From: Nonomuraea guangzhouensis
Lineage (GTDB): Bacteria > Actinomycetota > Actinomycetes > Streptosporangiales > Streptosporangiaceae
Reading direction: 5' to 3'
Assembly (NCBI RefSeq): GCF_019396345.1
Contig: NZ_JAHKRM010000029.1
Span: 1-64,000, forward strand
Length of the DNA stretch: 64,000 nucleotides
The translations under genes were made by a program, and so were the position numbers. Each line of letters begins with the position of its first letter. Position 1 is the first letter of the stretch. Below the pieces are notes generated by a model. The model had not been told where the DNA came from, did no database searches, and was given only the letters and a program-made list of their open reading frames with translations. Below are positions 8,474-15,475 of the stretch, one piece after another.

Positions 8474-9609
8474 TGATGGCGCCTACGGTGGCGCTGACGA
8501 CGGAGGTCGCCGCGGGGATCGGCGTCGACTACGACCTGGCCACCGCCGAGGTTCGCTCGCTGGTGCTGGAACGGATCGGCACCCGGTTGACGGGCATCTT
8601 GGCCGTGGCTGCCCGGCGCAGATATGCCGCTGAACGGCCGACCGACGACCTTGTCGAGCTACGGCTCTGGCTTGACGAGGTCACCGATACACACTTTGAT
8701 TCCCGCGACTCATCCGCAATCACCATGGATTGCGGGACGGGTCAGGTAGTGATCGGGATGGGGAAACGCGGAGTCCTGCGTGCGGCTCGTGCCACCGTCC
8801 ATCCGGACGATCTGGTCTGGCACCTGTCTGCGGCTGGCCGGGCTCTCGATGCGCGAACCCCGACCGGCCCGCGGCGATCTCGTCGGACATCGCCGTTGCG
8901 GCGGCATGAGCCGCTGGACGACGGCCCGTTGGCCGCTGCGACGCTCCTGCACCAGGCGATGCTGGAGATCCGTATGGTGCGTTACGCCCGCCTTGCAGGT
9001 CAGATCCCGGTCCGGCGTCTGTGCCGGGCGTTCACCGGCGCGGGGGAGTCCATCCTCGCCGCAAGTGTGCTTCGCCGAGCGAGCAGGCGTGAGGAGGCAT
9101 TCCGTCGGCTGGTCGAAGACTGGGTACGGAAAGGAGGACCTGACCTGGGCTCCTGGTTCGCGGGCCGCTTGCGCGATCTCGCCGGCGAGGTCCGCGGGAC
9201 GACCCAAGAGTGGGTCAACTCGTTGATTTCACCAACAGAACGGGACTCCGAGCCGGCGGGAGGGCCTGTCTCCGATCTGCCTGCGGAAGCCGAGCTGCGG
9301 CTGGCCAAATACGTGGCTGCGCATACCCGGTATGAACATCTACAAGTCGGCTCGGCCCTGGTCCAGCTGGCTGTGCCGCCTCGTCCCCAAGCTGAGCGGG
9401 ATGAAGTCTGGGACTTGTGCGGGTTGGAGCTCGAGAGCCCTCATCTTTTCCAGGTGTGTGACACCGCCTTTCACGGCGCCACTAATCCACAGCTGATAGA
9501 AGCTCCTGAGGCGGTCCGCTTCCTCAGCCTGAGCGGCGACGGCCTCGCCATGTCCGCCGACGAAGCCGAGACGCGGGAGAAGCGAGCCGGCCAGCGTCCG
9601 CATGAGTAG
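8473..9609 (+). CDS. Hypothetical protein (378 aa), coupled to upstream small gene
   Basis: A 378-aa protein I do not recognise. It starts at GTG 8473, overlapping the upstream stop (TAGTG); ATG 8476 is equally possible. It is Arg- and Glu-rich, largely helical and soluble. No enzyme motif is visible. The pairing with the 151-aa protein and the XRE regulator just upstream suggests a three-gene unit. It ends 28 bases before the second CTGTACAGC repeat. Confidence 0.65.
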   Translation: MMAPTVALTTEVAAGIGVDYDLATAEVRSLVLERIGTRLTGILAVAARRRYAAERPTDDLVELRLWLDEVTDTHFDSRDSSAITMDCGTGQVVIGMGKRGVLRAARATVHPDDLVWHLSAAGRALDARTPTGPRRSRRTSPLRRHEPLDDGPLAAATLLHQAMLEIRMVRYARLAGQIPVRRLCRAFTGAGESILAASVLRRASRREEAFRRLVEDWVRKGGPDLGSWFAGRLRDLAGEVRGTTQEWVNSLISPTERDSEPAGGPVSDLPAEAELRLAKYVAAHTRYEHLQVGSALVQLAVPPRPQAERDEVWDLCGLELESPHLFQVCDTAFHGATNPQLIEAPEAVRFLSLSGDGLAMSADEAETREKRAGQRPHE

Positions 9610-9946
9610 AAATTACATATGGAGTTACGGTGCCCTCGTGCTGTACAGCAACCGATACAGCAACACCGCCTTACTCAATCACCTGCCACCACATCGCACC
9701 GATCGTCGTGGACGAGTCCGGCGTCGCGGAAGGCGCGGCGAAGAATCAGCCTCGCCGGAGCCGAACAGAAACTAGCCCAACTGGACGAGCACGCCGCCCG
9801 CCACAACCCAGCCATCCACCTGGGCATGCCCGCCTTTCCCGGCGCCGCCGGCCGCACCAGCTCCGCCTACGAGGAAACACCATGACCTGGATCAGACCGA
9901 GACGGTGCTATATCAGTGTCAATCATGACCACGTGAGGGAGTTTCG
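9610..9946. other. Intergenic region with second CTGTACAGC repeat and a possible gene remnant
   Basis: The interval contains the CTGTACAGC repeat and, on the plus strand, an open frame from 9619 to 9885. Its last 45 codons (AEQKLAQLDEHAARHNPAIH...) look protein-like while its first half does not, suggesting the 3' end of a decayed gene. I cannot name the family. A ribosome site (GAGGGAG) for the gene at 9947 closes the region. Confidence 0.4.
9638..9670 (+). repeat. CTGTACAGC-N6-TACAGCAACACCGCC repeat, copy 2
   Basis: GTGCTGTACAGC (9638-9649) is followed after six bases by TACAGCAACACCGCC (9656-9670), nearly identical to the motif at 4522-4555 and in the same orientation. It may be a pair of operators for one regulator or the residue of a duplicated mobile-element control region. 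Confidence 0.6.
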
Positions 9947-10474
9947 ATGACGGTGTTTATTGGATTCTTCGGCGCGACCCTCGGCGCTCTTGTCGGAGCG
10001 ATCGCCACTTACCTTACGGCACGCTCCAACATGAGACTCACACTTGAACACTCGTACGATCAAACACTTCAAGAAAAGAGACTGGAACGCTACCAGGCGT
10101 TGTTTCATGTTTCCAAGTGTCTGCCTCGGTACTGGCCTCCAATGGAGCAAGAGCCAAAACGAAAAGATTTACAGCAGTACATGCGAGACTTCCATGATTG
10201 GTACTTCGGTGAGGAGGCCGGGGGAATGTTCCTCACCGCGACAGCAAAAGACATCTACATGCGCCTGCTAAACCTACTCGCGGAAGCAGCGTTCAAGGGC
10301 GGAGATGGACCCGACGGCGACTCTCCTCTCACAGCCGCAGAATCAGAGGCGCTACGTGAAGTGGCCGGCGAACTTCGACGTCAACTTGCTGAGGATGTTG
10401 GAGCCGCGCACCCGCCACGCCTCCGGTGGACTCGGCCAGGCCCGCAAGCCTCACCACCGAGCCTCGGCAACTGA
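9947..10474 (+). CDS. Small membrane-anchored hypothetical protein
   Basis: A 175-aa protein with one N-terminal membrane segment (about residues 3-25, FIGFFGATLGALVGAIATYL) followed by a soluble helical part beginning with a charged stretch. ATG 9947 is preceded by a GGGAG ribosome site. The topology (short outside, long cytoplasmic helical domain) is common in accessory-region proteins of unknown role. The C-terminal 30 residues are Pro/Arg-rich and may result from a shifted end. Base composition is lower in GC than the neighbours, which fits acquisition by transfer. Confidence 0.65.
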   Translation: MTVFIGFFGATLGALVGAIATYLTARSNMRLTLEHSYDQTLQEKRLERYQALFHVSKCLPRYWPPMEQEPKRKDLQQYMRDFHDWYFGEEAGGMFLTATAKDIYMRLLNLLAEAAFKGGDGPDGDSPLTAAESEALREVAGELRRQLAEDVGAAHPPRLRWTRPGPQASPPSLGN

Positions 10475-10651
10475 CCGAACGAACACCAGCCCTGCTTCGG
10501 CCTGAATCTGACTCAACGGCATCGCCTGGCCGAAGTGCGCCAACCTGCTGGCCCACATTGCAAAGAGCTAACGCAGCGGTGAATTTCGACGTTCTCGGCT
10601 GCGCCGAGCACCGCAGGCCTAACTTCCAACGTGAGTCGCAGGACAGAACGA
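10475..10651. other. Short non-coding interval before the IS21 scar
   Basis: No supported gene. It leads directly into the IS21-type transposase fragment. Confidence 0.4.
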
Positions 10652-10905
10652 ATGAGTCACTCTCCGTATTGTTCAGAGAAGGTGCCCGAGATCGGGTCGA
10701 TCAGCGAACTGAACGCCCAGATTGACGCGTGGGACGCCCAAGATGAGCGACGCCGGATCCGGATGCGTCCGCAGACGGTCGGTGAACGCTTCGTCCAGGA
10801 GCGTCCGCTGCTGGTGCCGTTGCCGGTCCGAGCCGGTCGAGGCCGGCCGGCTGCTGATGCCACAGGTGAACTTGCACGGGCAGATCAGCGTACGGACCGT
10901 GCGAG
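10652..10905 (+). pseudogene. IS21-family transposase (IstA) remnant, frameshifted
   Basis: In one frame the peptide SELNAQIDAWDAQDERRR, a TVGERF segment and ERPLLVPLP match the region after the catalytic core of IS21 IstA transposases. In the +1 frame directly after, SEPVEAGRLLMPQVNLHGQ and ISVRTVR continue the same alignment; the family normally proceeds to a YSVPVRLIG-like motif, which is missing. One frameshift lies near base 10826, and the fragment lacks the N-terminal HTH and DDE regions. It overlaps the 3' end of the convergent gene, supplying its last codons. Confidence 0.7.
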
Positions 10906-11898
10906 ATGCTCCCTGAGACCCGGCGGCCATGCCTCGAGTTCCCGGCCCACCAGCAGCTCAGCGTGCTCAGGCGGCCCTTCGACCCGGAACAGCACGACCC
11001 GCCCCTCCGGCTCGGGTGCGGCCACAACGCGGTGCGCGATCTTCGTCGGGTCGAACGGGAAGTCCCAGTGCGCCAGCCGACCGTACACCCGGCCGTCGGC
11101 CACCAGCTCGGACTGCCGCACCCACCGGACCCGCGAGTTACCCACCGCCGCGCGAAGCAGGAAGCTCCCCGGGTGCGCCCACCCCGCATCGGACTCGTCC
11201 GCGATCACGGCCGATCCGGAACGCAGCCGCAGCGGCTGTGTGGTTGCCTCGATCAGCGCCGCCAGCAAAGATTCGTCCGCCACCGTGAGCCGATCGAGCA
11301 GCAGGGCCGCGTCCACGGCGTCGACGTCGCCGTACACGTCATAGAACGAACCCGCGATGCCCCTCGCGAGCGCAGGATGCAGCGCCGGGACCTCGGCCGC
11401 CTCCTGGAACACCTGATGCTTGGCGTCCCAGGGCACCGGACCGGCGCCGCTGATCAGGCGGTCCCAGTGGGACCCCGGCAGCTGAAGGGTCAGCGCCGTG
11501 AAGACCTGCGATGCCTCTGGCGACTCGAAGTAGTCGACCCAGAGCCCGTACTCGGCCGAATCGGCCACCGGCGCCGGACCGTACATCAGCATCGCGGCGA
11601 ATTGCCGCACAATCCAGTCCTGCAGCGCGTGGTCACCGTGCGACCAGCACATTCGCAGGTACATCAAAATCCCATAGGAAGGGAACCACTGGTGCAACAG
11701 GACCCAGTCGGCGGCGATCTCGGCATCGGTCCCGAAGAGGTTCAGTCCGTGCGGGTCGAACTCGCTATGGGCGTCCGTGGTCGCCAGCACGGCATTCACA
11801 TCGGCGTCGACCCCTGGCCGATCCAGCCCAATGTTCGCGAGTTCCCGATCCCACTCGGCGGACCCGATCGGCGGCGGGGGCGAAGTCGGTTCTGTCAC
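10885..11898 (-). CDS. Hypothetical protein (about 337 aa)
   Basis: A soluble, acidic protein of unknown family with good coding composition, rich in Trp and Leu (for example LQDWIVRQFAAMLMYG and GLWVDYFESPEASQVF). No catalytic motif is visible. GTG 11898 has AGGG about 7 nt upstream; a TTG at 11904 is in frame but too close to it. The last six or seven codons (ARSVR-stop) are read from the antisense of the IS21 remnant, so the native C-terminus was probably lost when that element inserted or recombined. Confidence 0.7.
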   Translation of the reverse strand: MTEPTSPPPPIGSAEWDRELANIGLDRPGVDADVNAVLATTDAHSEFDPHGLNLFGTDAEIAADWVLLHQWFPSYGILMYLRMCWSHGDHALQDWIVRQFAAMLMYGPAPVADSAEYGLWVDYFESPEASQVFTALTLQLPGSHWDRLISGAGPVPWDAKHQVFQEAAEVPALHPALARGIAGSFYDVYGDVDAVDAALLLDRLTVADESLLAALIEATTQPLRLRSGSAVIADESDAGWAHPGSFLLRAAVGNSRVRWVRQSELVADGRVYGRLAHWDFPFDPTKIAHRVVAAPEPEGRVVLFRVEGPPEHAELLVGRELEAWPPGLREHLARSVR

Positions 11899-12105
11899 CC
11901 GCAAACCCTATGAAACAGGTGTGCGGAGGCTCAATCGAAAAAGTGCGGCGTCACAGCCCGACGGCGATGAGGGCGCCTGCTCGTGGTCTTTCGAGACCCG
12001 TTTCGGTAATGCTCAATTGTGGGTAGGTTGAGGCTGCCTCAGTGCGGGGGCTTCGTGAGGTGGCCGGTCTTGGGTGACGCTGGGCGGACAGGGGAGACCC
12101 TTCGG

Positions 12106-12762
12106 ATGAAGATCGTTGCGTTGTCCTGCACGCAGAAGCGTCTCCCGTCGCTGACCGACGCGCTGCTCGAGGCGGCGATCACCGGCGTCGTCCGGGAGGT
12201 CGGTGACGCGGAGATCCAGCGGATCCGGTTGATCGACCATCGCATCGCGATGTGCGAGGGCGAGGACACCTGCCTTGATCCCGAGGTGGGCCGGTGCACG
12301 CTCGACGACGACTTCGAGCAGGTCGTCGGTCTGGCCGAGGGTGCGCAGGCGATGCTGCTCGCCATGCCGGTGTACGCGGGGAACGTACCCGCGGTGCTGA
12401 AGATCTTCCAGGAACGCTTGAAGAGCTTCATGAACGCCAGCCAACGCCCGTTCGGCAACCTGCTGGTGGGGACGATCGTGCATTCGCGCACGATGCTGAC
12501 CGAGCCCGCACTGGGCTCGTTGTTCCCGTGGTACCTGCGCCTGAAGAACAAGAACGTGGCGTCGGCGTGCTTCACCCAGAACGATCATCAGGACCTGACC
12601 CGCACGGCGGCGGTCGACCTGTGTGTGGCCGTGGGCCGGCAACTCGGCATGACGCTCGACGGCAGCCGGTCGCCGGCCAACGACCGCACGGCACTGCCGT
12701 TGGTTCAATCACCGGCTCGGCCGCGGTGCGGTGACCCGGCCGCGTCCTCTCCCGAAGCATGA
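12106..12762 (+). CDS. NADPH-dependent FMN reductase / flavodoxin-fold oxidoreductase
   Basis: A 218-aa flavodoxin-like protein. It opens with a beta strand and phosphate-binding turn (MKIVALSCTQKRLPS), has a Cys-containing loop (CEGEDTCLDPEVGRCTLDDDF) typical of iron-sulfur flavoprotein-type reductases, and a second FMN-binding loop (MLLAMPVYAGNVPAVLKIFQ). It probably reduces FMN or a quinone-like substrate with NAD(P)H in the cytoplasm. ATG 12106 has GGGGAG at 12091-12096. The gene converges on the Rieske operon, and its stop codon lies inside the first unit of the 18-bp repeat shared with that operon's last gene. Confidence 0.8.
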   Translation: MKIVALSCTQKRLPSLTDALLEAAITGVVREVGDAEIQRIRLIDHRIAMCEGEDTCLDPEVGRCTLDDDFEQVVGLAEGAQAMLLAMPVYAGNVPAVLKIFQERLKSFMNASQRPFGNLLVGTIVHSRTMLTEPALGSLFPWYLRLKNKNVASACFTQNDHQDLTRTAAVDLCVAVGRQLGMTLDGSRSPANDRTALPLVQSPARPRCGDPAASSPEA

Positions 12763-13295
12763 GGAGATCCTGAAGCGTGAGGAGGACCTGAAGCGTGAGG
12801 GGATCCTGGAGCGTGGGGAGATTCCGCGCGCCAGGTGCAGCCGTCGCCCGCCTGTTCGCACGACACCGTGACGTCCGGTTCCACGTAGCGGGCGGCGATG
12901 GCGGTGTTGAGTTCCTGGCAGTACGGGCACGGTGACGAGAACGTCAGTACGACGCCGGCGCGGGCGGCCTGTTTGCGGTACCGGAGGATCCCACAGTCGG
13001 CGTTGCGCAGGACGGTGCCCGAGGGCTGGGGCTCACTGGTCACCGCCGAGTCGTACAGCAACAGCTGGCGCTGCAGCCGGGTCATGAAGTGATCGGTGGC
13101 GGACACCCCGGCGGGCCGTTGCGCTCGCAGGAGCTGCGCGGTGATGCGGGAGTTCGCCTGGATCCACGCGGCCAGGCCTTCTTCGCCGTGCTCTCCCAGG
13201 ATGAACTCCTCCGCGGCCGCCTGGGCCTCGAAGAACCGCTGGCGCCACAGGTCGACCTTCTCGGCCGGGTCGAGGGGAGACGGTTCACTGGTCAT
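12705..13295 (-). CDS. Cys-rich V4R / aminothiazoline-hydrolase-like protein, last gene of the Rieske operon
   Basis: A 196-aa protein. The N-terminal half is helical (about residues 1-95). The C-terminal half has NADCGILRYRKQ, then CPYCQELNTAIAARY and SCEQAGDGCTW, a Cys pattern like that of V4R-type and aminothiazoline-hydrolase-like small-molecule-binding domains. It likely binds a metal or a hydrophobic ligand; this is inference. The tail consists of hexapeptide repeats (SPHASG type) encoded by an 18-bp DNA repeat. ATG 13295 overlaps the upstream stop by ATGA. An upstream extension of the frame is Arg-rich and antisense-like and was left out. Confidence 0.65.
   Translation of the reverse strand: MTSEPSPLDPAEKVDLWRQRFFEAQAAAEEFILGEHGEEGLAAWIQANSRITAQLLRAQRPAGVSATDHFMTRLQRQLLLYDSAVTSEPQPSGTVLRNADCGILRYRKQAARAGVVLTFSSPCPYCQELNTAIAARYVEPDVTVSCEQAGDGCTWRAESPHAPGSPHASGPPHASGSPHASGEDAAGSPHRGRAGD
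12754..12825. repeat. Four tandem 18-bp units
   Basis: Units GAAGC(A/G)TGAGG(A/G)G(A/G)(T/A)CCT lie at 12754-12771, 12772-12789, 12790-12807 and, more diverged, 12808-12825. On the minus strand they encode the repeated SPHASG tail of the V4R-like protein; on the plus strand the first unit contains the TGA of the FMN reductase. The unit length is a multiple of three, so copy number can change without a frameshift. Confidence 0.85.
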
Positions 13296-13699
13296 GGTCC
13301 TGCGTCCCTCCCGGTGGCGCCGTCCAGCCTCCCGGTGGCGGCGTCCAGCTCGGCGAAGACCTCCTGGGCGACGCGCAGCCCGTTGTTGGCGACCGGCCAG
13401 CCACCGTAGTAGGCGAGCTGAATGATGACTTCGACGATCTTCTCTCGCGACATCCCGAGGTGCAGGGCGGCACCGATGTGGCCGCGTAACTCCCAATCGG
13501 TCCGCGCCAGTGTGACCGCGGTCAGCGCGACCAGTTCGCGCTCCTCGACGCTCAGGTGCGGGCGGGTCCAGATCTCACCGAACAAGTGGTCGACGGTGAT
13601 CCGCAGGAACTCCGGGTAGGAACCCGGGCGCGGTTCGCGGCCGAAGACCTGCTGGAACATGGCCTCACCCCGCTCATGCCGGGCAGACGGCTCATTCAT
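13292..13699 (-). CDS. Carboxymuconolactone decarboxylase-like protein
   Basis: A 135-aa CMD-family protein. The family fold is an all-helical oligomer, and members are either gamma-carboxymuconolactone decarboxylases of the protocatechuate pathway or AhpD-like proteins. Visible motifs are YPEFLRITVDHLFGEIWTR, LSVEERELVALTAV and a C-terminal HIGAALHLGMSREKIVEVI with AYYGGWP. There is no CxxC pair, so it is not an AhpD-type peroxidase partner. It is the fifth gene of the Rieske operon, coupled by ATGA overlaps on both sides. A role in processing an oxidised aromatic ring is plausible. Confidence 0.85.
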   Translation of the reverse strand: MNEPSARHERGEAMFQQVFGREPRPGSYPEFLRITVDHLFGEIWTRPHLSVEERELVALTAVTLARTDWELRGHIGAALHLGMSREKIVEVIIQLAYYGGWPVANNGLRVAQEVFAELDAATGRLDGATGRDAGP

Positions 13700-14925
13700 C
13701 GATCAACTCCCTCGTGTTGGCCGAACAGTTGTCGCCGAACAGTTGTCAACGTCCACGACGCCACGAAGGCGACGACCAGCAGCGCGGCGCCGCTGCCGAA
13801 GGCGGCCGGAACACTCACCCGCTCGGCGATGAGCCCTACGACGACCGGTCCGACCACGGCGCCGACATCGGTGCACATCGAGAAGACGGCGACGCCACTG
13901 CCGCCCCGGCCGGCGACGACGTCACCGATCAGCGCGGCCGGTGCGGCGTTGAGCAGCGCTGATCCCGCCGCGTACACGCTGAGCAGGACGACGAGCCAGG
14001 CGTACGTGTCCACGAACACCAAGGCGGTGATCGCCGCCGCGGCCACACCGGTGCCGGTGATCATGGCGAGGCGGCGGCCGGCCTTATCGACGACCCAACC
14101 GGCCGGCATGATCAACAGTGCCTGAACGACGGCGGATATCGTGAACGCCCACCCGACCCACGTCACGTCATGTCGCCACGCCACAACCACCGTGGGGACC
14201 AGCGCGCTCCGCAGCCCGAACAAGACCCATCCCTGCGCCAACGCCGCGAGGCAGGCCACCAAGTAGCGTCGGTCCCGCAGCAGGACCGGTAGCCGGACCA
14301 CGTCACGGCCAGGCTCCGCACCGGCGGTTCGGCGGGTGCGGAGCACCGCCAGTGTCAGTACCGCGGCGGCCAGCAACAGCACGGCGTACGCCACGAACGG
14401 CGCGGACAGGGAGATGAGAGCGAGGAGCCCGCCCAGCGCCGGCCCGCAGATCCCGCCGAGCAGGAAGCCTGCCTCGAACACGGCGCTGGCCCGGCCCCGC
14501 TGGTCGGCCGGCGCGATCGCCAGGAGTGTCGCCAGCGCGGACACCGAGAACAGCACTGAGCCGACGCCGCCGAGGCTGCGGAACACGAGCAGCTGCCCGT
14601 ACGACCCGGCGAACGCCGCCAAGGCCGAGGAGACCGCACACAGCAGCAGGCCGGCGACCAGGACGCGCCGCTCCCCGAATCGAACGCCGAGCCGGCCGCA
14701 GAACGGACTGGTGGCCAGCCGCATCAACGCGAACAGGGCGACGAGCGCTCCGATCTGGGTGGGCCCGGCCCCGAACGTCGCCGCGTACACCGGGAGCACC
14801 GGGAGCACCAGTCCCAGGCCCAGCATGACGCAGCCACCGACGACACTGAGGACGTAGACCTCGCGGGGGAGCCTCGGCTGGGCGGCGGCAACGGGTGGGA
14901 CGCTGCCAGGGCCGGCCGCCGTCAC
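13696..14925 (-). CDS. MFS transporter in the Rieske/glycosyltransferase operon
   Basis: A 409-aa major facilitator with about twelve membrane segments and a typical cytoplasmic loop between TM2 and TM3 (GRLGVRFGERRVL). The first half ends around DQRGRASAVFEAGF, and the second repeats the pattern (GWVVDKAGRRLAMI). It most resembles drug or metabolite exporters of the DHA1 type. GTG 14925 is chosen because the frame upstream of it is a Ser-rich shadow of the oxygenase beta subunit, though its ribosome site is weak. It probably exports or imports the compound modified by the operon enzymes. Confidence 0.8.
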   Translation of the reverse strand: MTAAGPGSVPPVAAAQPRLPREVYVLSVVGGCVMLGLGLVLPVLPVYAATFGAGPTQIGALVALFALMRLATSPFCGRLGVRFGERRVLVAGLLLCAVSSALAAFAGSYGQLLVFRSLGGVGSVLFSVSALATLLAIAPADQRGRASAVFEAGFLLGGICGPALGGLLALISLSAPFVAYAVLLLAAAVLTLAVLRTRRTAGAEPGRDVVRLPVLLRDRRYLVACLAALAQGWVLFGLRSALVPTVVVAWRHDVTWVGWAFTISAVVQALLIMPAGWVVDKAGRRLAMITGTGVAAAAITALVFVDTYAWLVVLLSVYAAGSALLNAAPAALIGDVVAGRGGSGVAVFSMCTDVGAVVGPVVVGLIAERVSVPAAFGSGAALLVVAFVASWTLTTVRRQLFGQHEGVDR

Positions 14926-14931
14926 TGTCCG

Positions 14932-14976
14932 CTCACAGGATGACGCCTCACCGGATGATGCTTCACAGGATGATGC
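14932..14976. repeat. Three exact-length 15-bp units at the beta-subunit/MFS junction
   Basis: Units at 14932-14946, 14947-14961 and 14962-14976 read (C/T)TCAC(A/C)GGATGA(C/T)GC. The beta-subunit stop codon lies in the last unit, and the other two fill most of the gap before the MFS start. This looks like a slip-strand duplication of the 3' end of the beta gene, which separates two otherwise coupled genes. Confidence 0.85.
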
Positions 14977-15475
14977 TGAGCTTTCCGTGCTCGTACAACG
15001 TCTCGTGGTCGAGCACCACGACCCGTCTCCGGACCCGGAACGACTCGCCCTCGACGACGAGCTCGAACCGGTATTTTCCGACGTAGGCGTCAGAGCGCCC
15101 GTGCCCGAACCGGTACACGATGACATTCGCCGCCACGTCGAGGTGCGTGCCCCGATCGGTCAGGAGCTCCACGTTGCTGATCATCCGATTCGTCCGCGAC
15201 CGAGGGTTCTCGCACCACACCTCACCGTTGAGGAGTTGTTCGATCCGCTGGCGTAGCCGGGCGGCATCGTCGTCGATGAGCCCGAGCGCATCGGCCGTCT
15301 CGCCGCGGACGTCGGTGGCCGGCACCGAGTAGCGGATGTCGTCGGTCAGCATCTCGTCGTACCACTCGAGCAGGCGCCACTCGTCGAGCAGCCGCGCCTC
15401 ACGGAAAAGGAACTGGCTCACCCGGTGCCATAACCGCACCTGGGCCGCTTCGTCGACCATCAGCTCGGTGGTCAT
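14963..15475 (-). CDS. Aromatic-ring-hydroxylating oxygenase, beta subunit
   Basis: A 170-aa small subunit of the SnoaL/NTF2-like fold found with Rieske oxygenases. Typical stretches are LFREARLLDEWRLLEWYDEM, DDIRYSVPATDVRGE, the mid-protein MISNVELLTDRG, and a final RRRVVVLDHETLYEHGKLSI. The beta subunit contributes to assembly and sometimes substrate choice of the alpha3beta3 hexamer. ATG 15475 overlaps the alpha-subunit stop by ATGA. Length is normal for the family. Confidence 0.9.
   Translation of the reverse strand: MTTELMVDEAAQVRLWHRVSQFLFREARLLDEWRLLEWYDEMLTDDIRYSVPATDVRGETADALGLIDDDAARLRQRIEQLLNGEVWCENPRSRTNRMISNVELLTDRGTHLDVAANVIVYRFGHGRSDAYVGKYRFELVVEGESFRVRRRVVVLDHETLYEHGKLSIIL

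Noticed and set aside
10631..11344. 237-codon plus-strand gene starting in the IS21 remnant
   Set aside because: Only its first third is meaningful (IstA fragment); beyond the frameshift it is antisense to the 337-aa gene.
10906..11913. Plus-strand reading frame of 335 codons opposite the 337-aa gene
   Set aside because: Arg/Pro/His-rich and without start signal; the minus-strand protein has normal composition and a ribosome site.
13296..13496. N-terminal extension of the V4R-like gene
   Set aside because: The 67 extra codons are Arg-rich antisense text of the CMD gene; the ATGA overlap at 13295 gives the natural start.
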